The notes beneath the pieces were generated by a model. The model did no database searches. It was not told the DNA's origin and saw only the letters and a list, made by a program, of their open reading frames with translations. A DNA stretch of 28,418 nt from an uncultured Alphaproteobacteria bacterium (GTDB lineage Bacteria; Pseudomonadota; Alphaproteobacteria; HIMB59; GCA-002718135): positions 1 to 28,418 of the forward strand of contig CABYKC010000008.1 in NCBI GenBank assembly GCA_902519435.1, read 5' to 3'. Position 1 is the first letter of the stretch, and each line of letters opens with the position of its first letter. Both the position numbers and the translations under genes were made by a program. This document shows, in pieces, positions 6,626 through 14,267 of the stretch.

Positions 6626-7848
6626 TTCACTTTACTTAAGTATCTTACTAGTTTCTTTTGTATTATTTCAGACATTTGTTCGTTATCAATACTACTTAAT
6701 TCTTCATTAATAAATGATGATATCAATATTTTAGTTGCTGCAATTTTACTCATACCTCTAGATCGCAGATAAAAAATAGCATTTTCGTCTATAGGTCCAA
6801 TAGTAGAACCATGACTACATTTTACATCATCAGCATATATTTTTAATTCAGGTTTAGAAAAATATGATGCATTATCAGATAAAAGTATCCCTTTGCTAAG
6901 TTGATATCCTTCTGTTTTTTGTGCCACTTGATCAACATGAGTGTTACTAAAGTATGTTGCTTTAGAACGATCATTCAAAATGCCTTTATAAACTTGATTA
7001 CTTTTGCAATCTTCAGCTAAATGCTTAACAAATGTTTTGTTGTTAGATGTGTTGTTATCTTTTAGAAAAAATATTCCTTGAAGATCCGCTTCTGAATTAG
7101 CTTCTATTAACTCAGAATAATGAAAATTTCTTACGTAGCCCTCTGAAAAATTATATACTTTTTGAGTGTAGGTAGAATCTTTTTTACATGAAGAATGAGT
7201 TGTTATTATTAAATTATGATTTGAAGAATTATCTTGTACTAGAAAATGATTTAGCAGAGAATTTTTTTCTAATTTAATTACATTTAATATATTTGATGTA
7301 GAATTATTTTTATTTTCATATTCTTCAATAAGATTTAGAGATGATCCCTCTTCACAAATATAATTATTTTTTTGAAAAATGGTTAAATCATCATCAGTTA
7401 TAATGTTTGATATTTTAATTTTTATGTTATTATTTTTTTTTATAACAATCTTATAACCACTATTTAAAAATAATGAATTTAGATTTACAAAATGATCATT
7501 ATTTTCAATTGTATCATTTTTAGAAAAATCATTGTAGTCTTCATCTAAAATTTTAGTAATTTCAATTTTATCATCTTTAAAACTCGAACACTGTCCATTT
7601 ACAGAAACTATTGAATAACTATTTTCATGATTGTTGTTTATTACTGATGTTTCTTCAGGGATCAGATATTTATACTTAAAATCAATAAAGTTTTTTAAAT
7701 TTATATTTTTAAGACTTTCATTATTTTTTTTATCAAATCTATCATTTTCAAAAATATTTATTAATTTATCTCTATGGGTTTGAATATCTTTGTTTTCTGA
7801 AAAAAAAATATTTTTTTTATTTTTTAGATAATTATTTTGGATATTCAT
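6622..7848 (-). CDS. sufD: SufD, Fe-S scaffold complex subunit
   Basis: 408 residues, close to the usual 420-430. SufD pairs with SufB in the SufBC2D scaffold complex. The N-terminal 200 residues are rich in Asn, Asp and Lys and diverged. The C-terminal beta-helix region is typical: EANSEADLQGIFFLKDNN, HLAEDCKSNQVYKGILNDRSKATYF, and the terminal DDVKCSHGSTIGPIDENAIFYLRSRG, a hallmark of SufB/SufD proteins that includes the conserved CSHG. It starts in a TAATG overlap with sufC and ends in an ATGA overlap with sufS. Together these indicate strict stoichiometric expression from one message. Confidence 0.94.
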   Translation of the reverse strand: MNIQNNYLKNKKNIFFSENKDIQTHRDKLINIFENDRFDKKNNESLKNINLKNFIDFKYKYLIPEETSVINNNHENSYSIVSVNGQCSSFKDDKIEITKILDEDYNDFSKNDTIENNDHFVNLNSLFLNSGYKIVIKKNNNIKIKISNIITDDDLTIFQKNNYICEEGSSLNLIEEYENKNNSTSNILNVIKLEKNSLLNHFLVQDNSSNHNLIITTHSSCKKDSTYTQKVYNFSEGYVRNFHYSELIEANSEADLQGIFFLKDNNTSNNKTFVKHLAEDCKSNQVYKGILNDRSKATYFSNTHVDQVAQKTEGYQLSKGILLSDNASYFSKPELKIYADDVKCSHGSTIGPIDENAIFYLRSRGMSKIAATKILISSFINEELSSIDNEQMSEIIQKKLVRYLSKVK

Positions 7849-8588
7849 TACTGAAATTTTTGAAAACCATCTTTTTCTATTTCATTAGCAATTTCAGATC
7901 CTCCTGATTTGACAATAGACCCATTTACCATAACATGCACATAATCTGGTTTAATATAATCCAAAAGTTTTTGATAATGAGTGATGATTAAAAATGAATT
8001 ATCTTTTGTTTTAAGTTTATTAACACCATCGGTAACGATTTTAAGAGCATCAATATCTAGGCCTGAGTCTGTTTCATCTAAAATAGCTAAATCTGGATTA
8101 AGAATACTCATTTGTAAAATTTCGTAACGTTTTTTTTCACCTCCAGAGAAGCCTGTATTAACTGATCGTTTAAGCATATCAATGTTTATGCCTAAATCAC
8201 TAGCTTTAGATTTTAAAAGCTTAGCAAATGATAAATTATCAATTTCTTCATCGTTCATACGTTTTCTTTTTGAATTAATTGCAGAGTGTAAAAATGGAGT
8301 GATATTTACTCCAGGAATTTCAACAGGATATTGAAAAGCCAAAAACATTCCTTCTTGCGCTCTTTCTTCGATATTTAAATCAAATAAATCATTATCTTTA
8401 AAATTAATTTTTCCATTTATGATTTCGTAATCCTCTTTTCCTGCAAGAACGTTTGCTAAAGTACTTTTACCAGATCCATTTGGACCCATAATTGCGTGAA
8501 CTTCACCTTTATTAATATTTAAGTTAAGACTTTTAAGAATATGTTTATTTTCAATTTTTACTGATAGATCTTTGATTTCTAAAAACAT
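7848..8588 (-). CDS. sufC: SufC, ABC-type ATPase of the Fe-S scaffold complex
   Basis: 246 residues, standard length. Walker A is GPNGSGKST (35-43), the Q-loop lies in AFQYPVEIPGV (about 84-94), the ABC signature is FSGGEKKR (147-154), Walker B is LAILDE (167-172) and the switch histidine lies in ITHYQ (about 201-205). SufC is a soluble ATPase, not a transporter subunit. It drives conformational change in SufB-SufD during cluster building. The start follows the sufB stop by one base and the stop overlaps the sufD start. Confidence 0.97.
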   Translation of the reverse strand: MFLEIKDLSVKIENKHILKSLNLNINKGEVHAIMGPNGSGKSTLANVLAGKEDYEIINGKINFKDNDLFDLNIEERAQEGMFLAFQYPVEIPGVNITPFLHSAINSKRKRMNDEEIDNLSFAKLLKSKASDLGINIDMLKRSVNTGFSGGEKKRYEILQMSILNPDLAILDETDSGLDIDALKIVTDGVNKLKTKDNSFLIITHYQKLLDYIKPDYVHVMVNGSIVKSGGSEIANEIEKDGFQKFQ

Positions 8589-8589
8589 A

Positions 8590-10041
8590 CTAACCTACAC
8601 TGCCCTCAAGAGATATGGATACCAGTTTTTGTGCTTCAACAGCAAATTCCATCGGAAGTTCTTGCAAAACTTGTTTGCAGAAACCATTAACTATTAATGA
8701 AACTGCTTCTTCATGACTTAAACCTCTTTGTCTGCAGTAATAAAGTTGATCTTCATTAATTTTAGAGGTCGACGCTTCATGCTCAATAACTGCTGTATTA
8801 TTTTTTGAGTCTATGTAAGGAACTGTGTGTGCTCCACATTGGTTACCTACTAATAAAGAATCACATTGAGTATAATTCCTTGCCTTTTCAGCTTTCCTTA
8901 AAAAAGAAACTTCACCTCTGTAAGTATTTTGTGATTTACCCAAGGAAATACCTTTTGATATAATTTTACTTTTAGTATTTTTTCCTATGTGAGTCATTTT
9001 TGTACCTGTATCAGCTTGTTGAAAATTATTAGTTATTGCAACGGAGTAAAATTCACCAATTGAGTTATCTCCTTTTAAAATGCAACTAGGATATTTCCAT
9101 GTAATAGCAGATCCAGTCTCTACTTGTGTCCATGATATCTTGCTATTTTTACCTGCACAAAGACCTCTTTTAGTAACAAAATTGTAAATACCACCTTTTC
9201 CATCTTCATCTCCAGGATACCAATTTTGAACAGTTGAATATTTTATTTCTGCATCTTCTAGAGCGATTAACTCTACATTGGCTGCATGCAATTGATTGTC
9301 GTCTCTTTTAGGAGCAGTACATCCTTCAAGATAGCTAACATAACTGCCTTTATCAGCAATAATTAGTGTCCTCTCAAATTGCCCGGTATTTTCTGCGTTA
9401 ATTCTAAAATAAGTAGATAGTTCCATTGGGCATTTTACGCCCTCTGGTATGTATACAAAAGATCCATCAGTAAAAACAGCTGAGTTTAATGCTGAAAAGG
9501 AATGATCGCCAGGCGGTATAACTGAACCTAAATATTTTTTTATTAAATCTGGATGTTTTTGAATAGCTTCTCCAATAGAGCAAAAAATTATTCCAAGCTT
9601 TTCTAGTTCACCTTTATAAGTTGTAGCAACCGAAACACTATCGAATACAACATCTACAGCAACACCAGCTAGAACTTTTTGCTCCTCTAGAGGAATACCT
9701 AATTTATTATATGTCTCTATTAGTTTAGGATCAACTTCACTTAGATCTTTGGGTTTCTTCTCAAAACCTTTTGGCGCTGAATAATAATAAATATCTTGAT
9801 AATCAATTTCAGGAAAACTAAGATTTGCCCATTTAGGTTCTGACATTTTTTTCCATTTTGAATATGCTTTTAGTCTCCAGTCCAGCATCCACTCTGGCTC
9901 TTTCTTTTTTAGTGAAATGAATTTAATTGTATCTTCGTTTAATCCTTTTTTTGGCTTTTCATCATCAATTTCAGTTACAAAGCCATATTTGTATTTATTT
10001 TTACTATAAGAATCTAAAGTATTTAGTGTTTCTGAGTTCAC
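8590..10041 (-). CDS. sufB: SufB, Fe-S cluster scaffold protein
   Basis: 483 residues, full length for the family (about 480-495). Recognisable blocks are [17 protein letters not shown] and [13 protein letters not shown] near the N-terminus, [20 protein letters not shown] and [16 protein letters not shown] in the middle, and the C-terminal [19 protein letters not shown] and [14 protein letters not shown]. SufB carries the nascent cluster. The start is a GTG, and an in-frame TGA lies three codons upstream, so no longer form exists. It is the first suf gene, 79 nt after mnmA. Many alphaproteobacterial suf clusters begin with an iscR-type regulator; none is present here, so control would have to come from elsewhere or be constitutive. 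Confidence 0.97.
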   Translation of the reverse strand: MNSETLNTLDSYSKNKYKYGFVTEIDDEKPKKGLNEDTIKFISLKKKEPEWMLDWRLKAYSKWKKMSEPKWANLSFPEIDYQDIYYYSAPKGFEKKPKDLSEVDPKLIETYNKLGIPLEEQKVLAGVAVDVVFDSVSVATTYKGELEKLGIIFCSIGEAIQKHPDLIKKYLGSVIPPGDHSFSALNSAVFTDGSFVYIPEGVKCPMELSTYFRINAENTGQFERTLIIADKGSYVSYLEGCTAPKRDDNQLHAANVELIALEDAEIKYSTVQNWYPGDEDGKGGIYNFVTKRGLCAGKNSKISWTQVETGSAITWKYPSCILKGDNSIGEFYSVAITNNFQQADTGTKMTHIGKNTKSKIISKGISLGKSQNTYRGEVSFLRKAEKARNYTQCDSLLVGNQCGAHTVPYIDSKNNTAVIEHEASTSKINEDQLYYCRQRGLSHEEAVSLIVNGFCKQVLQELPMEFAVEAQKLVSISLEGSVG

Positions 10042-10120
10042 AATACATCATCTAATTCATTAATTTAAAAAATCTAGTTATTTCAACAAAAATTAACCAA
10101 ATTTAGAACTGATTATAAAT

Positions 10121-11215
10121 TTAGACGGTAATCCAACCACCCCCAAGTAATTGGTCATTTTTGTAAAAAACACAAGCTTGTCCAGGGGAAGTATTATCTA
10201 ATTCTTTTTCAAATGTAAAAGTTCCATGGTCGCTATTTATATCAAGAATTCCTGGTAAATCTTCTTGGGTGGATCTTATTTTTGCTGAACAATCAAGTTC
10301 TTTAGGCAGAATATTGCCTCCCAACCAATTGATATTCTTAAAGTTAATGACTTTTTTTTTCAATTTTTCTTTTCTACCTAGAGTAATTGAGTTTTGATCT
10401 TTATTTATATCTATTACGTATAAAGGTTCTTTTGAGCCACTAATGCCAATACCTTTTCTTTGACCAATAGTGTAATTACTAATACCATCATGAGTTCCAA
10501 GAATATTATTATCAACATCATAAATTATACCTTTTTTATTTACACTCGGATTTAAATTATTAACAAGATCTCTATAAGAGTCAGATGTTACAAAACATAT
10601 ATCTTGGCTATCAGGCTTATCGCTAACACTTAGTTTATATTCTTTAGCTAATTGTCTAATTTCAGATTTTTTATAAACGCCTAATGGGAATCTCACATAA
10701 TTTAATTGCTCTTGTAATGTTGAAAAAAGGAAAAAACTTTGATCTTTTGAAAAATCTTTTGCCTTATGTAAACTTGCATTGTTTAAAGATCCTTTTCTTA
10801 TTGCATAGTGACCGGTTGCAAGAGCATCAGCTCCAATTTTTTTTGCCTCATTTAGTAAATCCGAAAATTTTACTGTTTCATTACATTTAACGCAGGGTAA
10901 AGGTGTTTCACCATTTGCATAAGAGTCAACAAAGTTACTAATTACTCCATCAAAAAATTTATCTTGATAATCTAAAACTATGTGTTCGAAATCATTTTTT
11001 AGAGCAACATTTTTAGCATCATCAATATCAATACCAGCACAACATGATTTACTCTTAGATGTGTTAGAATTATTATATAATTTTAGTGTGATACCAGTTA
11101 CATCATAACCTTGTTTTTTTAGCATAACAGCAGTAACTGAACTATCAACACCTCCTGACATCGCAACTACTACTTTTGTTTCTTTTTCTAACTTATCAAA
11201 ACCAAGAGAATTCAT
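10121..11215 (-). CDS. mnmA: tRNA 2-thiouridylase MnmA
   Basis: 364 residues, normal length. MnmA adds sulfur to U34 of tRNA-Lys, -Glu and -Gln. The PP-loop AMSGGVDSS is at 18-26. The catalytic cysteine pair is C111 (in KCNETVKF, aligned with E. coli C102) and C207 (in SQDICF), and ATGHYA (133-138) and YTIGQRKG are also typical. Sulfur would come from a cysteine desulfurase. SufS, encoded just downstream on the same strand, is the obvious candidate here. Only 79 nt separate this stop from sufB, so read-through into the suf operon is plausible. It diverges from the hydrolase gene across a 56-nt gap that must hold both promoters. Confidence 0.96.
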   Translation of the reverse strand: MNSLGFDKLEKETKVVVAMSGGVDSSVTAVMLKKQGYDVTGITLKLYNNSNTSKSKSCCAGIDIDDAKNVALKNDFEHIVLDYQDKFFDGVISNFVDSYANGETPLPCVKCNETVKFSDLLNEAKKIGADALATGHYAIRKGSLNNASLHKAKDFSKDQSFFLFSTLQEQLNYVRFPLGVYKKSEIRQLAKEYKLSVSDKPDSQDICFVTSDSYRDLVNNLNPSVNKKGIIYDVDNNILGTHDGISNYTIGQRKGIGISGSKEPLYVIDINKDQNSITLGRKEKLKKKVINFKNINWLGGNILPKELDCSAKIRSTQEDLPGILDINSDHGTFTFEKELDNTSPGQACVFYKNDQLLGGGWITV

Positions 11216-11271
11216 ATATTTAAAACATCTATATTTACAAAATCATATAACTTCAATATTAGCTTTATCAA

Positions 11272-11916
11272 ATGGTAGATTTACTTATTCCAGGTCCTGA
11301 AGGTAAAATCGAAGCAAAATACTCTCATAATAAAAGAGACGACTCACCTATAGTAATTTTATTACATCCTGATCCATCCAAGGGAGGAACAATGCATACC
11401 AAAATTATATTTAAGATGTATAAAATTTTTATAAAAGCGGGTTTTTCTACAATAAGATTTAATTTTAGAGGTGTTGGTAAAAGTGAGGGTTTTTTTGATG
11501 ATGGTGAAGGTGAGTTGAGTGATGCAGCTTGTATTTTGGATTGGCTTCAGCAATATAATACTAATTCAAAAACTTGCTGGGTAGCAGGATTTTCATTTGG
11601 TGCTTGGATTGCAATGCAGCTTTTAATGAGAAGGCCAGAAATAAATGGTTTTGTAAGTATCTCACCGCCAGCAAACTTAAGAGATTTTAGTTTTTTAGCA
11701 CCTTGTCCATCTTCTGGTTTAATTGTTCATGGCGATAAAGATAATATTGCATCATTTGATTCAACTAAAATATTAGTTGAAAAACTTCAACAACAAAAAA
11801 AAGTAGATATAAAATTTAAACCAATAAAAGGGGCAGATCATTTTTATGAAAATTATTCTGATGAATTTGAAAACTCAATTAATGAGTATATTACCCAAAC
11901 AATTGAAACAAAATAA
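11272..11916 (+). CDS. Alpha/beta-hydrolase fold protein (COG2945-like)
   Basis: 214 residues, a short alpha/beta hydrolase without a lid domain. The oxyanion region HPDPSKGGTMHTK (about 32-44) and FNFRGVGKSEG (63-73) are typical of the COG2945 group. The nucleophile is S108 in GFSFGAW, the acid is probably D155 or D157 in HGDKDN, and the histidine is H190 in GADHFY. There is no signal peptide, so it is cytoplasmic. Relatives often lie beside suf genes and tyrS in Alphaproteobacteria (from memory), which argues for conserved synteny rather than a shared pathway. The tyrS gene follows after 6 nt. The substrate is unknown. Confidence 0.82.
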   Translation: MVDLLIPGPEGKIEAKYSHNKRDDSPIVILLHPDPSKGGTMHTKIIFKMYKIFIKAGFSTIRFNFRGVGKSEGFFDDGEGELSDAACILDWLQQYNTNSKTCWVAGFSFGAWIAMQLLMRRPEINGFVSISPPANLRDFSFLAPCPSSGLIVHGDKDNIASFDSTKILVEKLQQQKKVDIKFKPIKGADHFYENYSDEFENSINEYITQTIETK

Positions 11917-11922
11917 TTACTC

Positions 11923-13161
11923 ATGAGATTTAAATCAGAATTTCTAAATGAAATTAAGCAAAGAGGATTTATTTATCAAAATATCGATATTGAAAATCTA
12001 GATAAAATAATGGATAAGAATAAAATATCTGGATACATTGGTTTTGATATAACAAGTGATAGTTTACATGTTGGAAGTTTAATTCAATTAATGCTTCTCC
12101 ACTGGCTAGATTTCTATGGGCATCAATCAATTGCTTTAGTTGGAGGTGGAACAACACTTATTGGTGATCCTTCAGGTAAAGATCAAACAAGAAAAATACT
12201 TAGTAAAGAGGATATTGATAAAAATATAGAAAATATAGAAAGTACTTTTAGTAGATTTATTAATCTAAAAAAAAAATCATTAATAATTAATAATTATGAT
12301 TGGCTTTCAAATTTAAATTATATTGATTTCCTAAGAGAATTCGGTTCTAGATTCACATTAAATAGAATGCTTACTTTTGATTCTGTAAAAAGTAGATTAG
12401 ATCGTGAGCAACCATTAACAATTTTAGAGTTTAACTATATGCTTTTGCAGGCTTATGATTTTATGTATTTAAATAAGAATCATAATTGTCTTTTACAAAT
12501 GGGAGGATCAGATCAATGGGGAAATATATTAAGTGGAGTTGATCTAATAAGAAAAATAAATAAAAAAGACGCATTTGGTATTACTTCACCTCTCATTACT
12601 AACAATGATGGCTCTAAAATGGGAAAAACAGCTGATGGAGCAGTATGGCTTAATAAAAATAAAATATCGAGCTTAGATTTTTATCAATTTTGGAGAAATG
12701 TAAATGATAATGATGTTTCAAAGTTCTTATATTTGTTCACTAAACTTCCCTTAAAAGAAATAGAAAAACTTTCAACTCTTAGAAATGAAGAAATAAATGA
12801 AGCAAAAAAAATATTGGCGTATGAAGTTACAAAACTCGTGAGAGGTAAAGAAGATGCAGATGAGGCTATTGAAATTGCTGACAACATTTTTAGCTCAAAT
12901 AAAATTGATACGAGATTACCAAATATTTCAGAAAAAAAATTGAATTTACAAGATGATATTTTTACAATTTTAGATGCAATTGAAAAACTAGAGCTTGTTA
13001 AAAGCAGAAGTGAAATTAAAAGATTAATTAAATCTAATGGTATAAGAGTAAATGATGAATTATATAAAAATAATAACTTTTCCCTTAAAAAATACTCAAC
13101 ATCAAAAGAAATAAAAATATCAGTAGGTAAAAAGAAAATAGGGATTTTAAAAATACTGTAG
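11923..13161 (+). CDS. tyrS: Tyrosyl-tRNA synthetase
   Basis: 412 residues, normal for bacterial TyrRS. The class I HIGH-type signature reads HVGS (49-52) within FDITSDSLHVGS. LVGGGTTLIGDPSG (72-85) and LLQMGGSDQWGNI (about 190-202) form the tyrosine and ATP pocket. The KMSKS loop reads KMGKT (232-236), a common TyrRS variant. Residues about 345-412 form an S4-like RNA-binding domain (SRSEIKRLIKSNGIRVN). It is co-transcribed with the hydrolase. Its stop lies 4 nt from the convergent prfB stop, leaving no intergenic space for a terminator. Confidence 0.97.
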   Translation: MRFKSEFLNEIKQRGFIYQNIDIENLDKIMDKNKISGYIGFDITSDSLHVGSLIQLMLLHWLDFYGHQSIALVGGGTTLIGDPSGKDQTRKILSKEDIDKNIENIESTFSRFINLKKKSLIINNYDWLSNLNYIDFLREFGSRFTLNRMLTFDSVKSRLDREQPLTILEFNYMLLQAYDFMYLNKNHNCLLQMGGSDQWGNILSGVDLIRKINKKDAFGITSPLITNNDGSKMGKTADGAVWLNKNKISSLDFYQFWRNVNDNDVSKFLYLFTKLPLKEIEKLSTLRNEEINEAKKILAYEVTKLVRGKEDADEAIEIADNIFSSNKIDTRLPNISEKKLNLQDDIFTILDAIEKLELVKSRSEIKRLIKSNGIRVNDELYKNNNFSLKKYSTSKEIKISVGKKKIGILKIL

Positions 13162-13165
13162 AATA

Positions 13166-14261
13166 TTAAAAAGTAAGAGAATTTTCTAAAAAGTTATTTA
13201 TTTTTCCATCTAAAACATCATTTACATTAGAAGTTTCATATCCACTTCTCAAATCTTTTATTAATTTATAAGGATGTAACACATATGATCTTATTTGATT
13301 GCCCCACCCAATATCTTTCTTGTCTTTATTTTTGATATTTTCATTTTCTTTTCTTTTTTGGAGTTCTGCTTCATAAATTCTCGATTTGATCATTTTCATA
13401 GCATTTGATCTATTTTTATGCTGTGACCTATCACTCTGACATTGAACGACAATATTTGTTGGCAAGTGTGTAATTCTTACAGCACTGTCAGTTTTATTTA
13501 CGTGTTGCCCTCCTGCTCCAGAAGCTCTATATGTATCTATTCTTAAATCACTTTCTTTAATTTCTATTTCAATTTTATCATCTATTTCTGGATATACCCA
13601 AACACTTGCAAAACTTGTATGCCTTCTCTTATTACTATCAAATGGTGAAATTCTTACAAGTCGATGAATACCACTTTCTTTTTTCAACCATCCATAGGAG
13701 TATTCCATTACAATTTTAAGTGTACAAGATTTTATTCCTGCTTCATCGCCACGCATTTCTTGTAGTAAACTTACTTTGCAATTATCTTGATCTTCCGCCC
13801 ATCTCACATACATTCTTTGTAAAATCTCTGCCCAATCTTGACTTTCAGTTCCTCCAGAACCAGCATGAATTTCTATAAATGCATTAAGGTGATCAGCTTC
13901 ATCATTTAATAAATTTAAATATCGAATTTTTTCAGATAATTTTAAAGTCAGCTCAACTTCATTTTTTAAATCATCTAATAATGATTTATCATTATTTTTT
14001 TGAATAAATTTATAAATTTCTTCGTTTTCATTTAGTAATTTACTAAGTTTGTTAAAGTCACTGAATTTGTTCTCAATAGATTTTATTTCTTGAAAAATAT
14101 TTTTTGCATTATTATTTTCCCAAATATTGGGATCTGAACTCTTAAGCTTTAAATCTTCTAATTTTTTTTTAAGAGAGTTATAGTCAAACTCCCCTCCTTA
14201 TAAGATCAAAGTTTGATCTTATTTTCTTTAAATTTTCATCAATTAAATCAATATTTTCCAT
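13166..14261 (-). CDS. prfB: Peptide chain release factor 2, made by programmed +1 frameshift
   Basis: RF2 recognises UGA and UAA. The gene is in two frames. Frame A runs from ATG 14261-14259 for 25 codons, starting MENIDLIDENL and ending LIRRGV, to an in-frame TGA at 14186-14184. Frame B continues as DYNSLKKKLEDL after the skipped T and runs to 13166 (339 residues). The joined product is 364 residues, against 365 in E. coli, and aligns from residue 1, including the conserved DPNIWEN block. Frame B contains HAGSGGTESQDWAE, the tripeptide anticodon SPF (SPFDSNKRRH) and the peptidyl-hydrolysis motif GGQ (SGAGGQHVN). A TAA at 14200-14198 closes frame B just upstream, and the next ATG in it (13813) lies deep inside the protein, so frame B can only be entered by shifting. 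The gene starts 6 nt after mrcA. Confidence 0.95.
14183..14198 (-). promoter_or_regulatory. prfB autoregulatory +1 frameshift signal (AGGAGG GGA GTT TGA C)
   Basis: Read on the minus strand, a perfect anti-SD-complementary AGGAGG (14198-14193) is followed by a 3-nt spacer (GGA), the P-site codon GTT (14189-14187), stop TGA (14186-14184) and C. In E. coli the arrangement is AGGGGG, a 3-nt spacer, CTT, TGA, C, so spacing and the TGA-C context are the same. Low RF2 slows termination at the TGA and favours slippage, giving negative feedback. The unusual point is the GTT slip codon in place of CTT. Few genes here show any Shine-Dalgarno sequence, so the strong internal one stands out. Confidence 0.93.
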
Positions 14262-14267
14262 AAAGAT

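Noticed and set aside
10042..10120. A sigma-70 promoter or Fe-S regulator site ahead of sufB
   Set aside because: Several TTGnnn words occur (for example TTGGTT with CTAGAT at 17 nt), but none is convincing against the AT-rich background, and no palindromic operator is clear.
13166..13813. A separate 215-residue release-factor-like gene starting at ATG 13813
   Set aside because: The frame continues upstream with conserved RF2 sequence (HAGSGGTESQDWAE and beyond) to 14185, where it joins a 25-codon first frame by a recognised +1 signal. The ATG is internal.
14183..14200. prfB broken by a sequencing error or pseudogene frameshift
   Set aside because: The break falls exactly at the conserved position, with AGGAGG, a 3-nt spacer and TGA C. 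That is the programmed frameshift arrangement.
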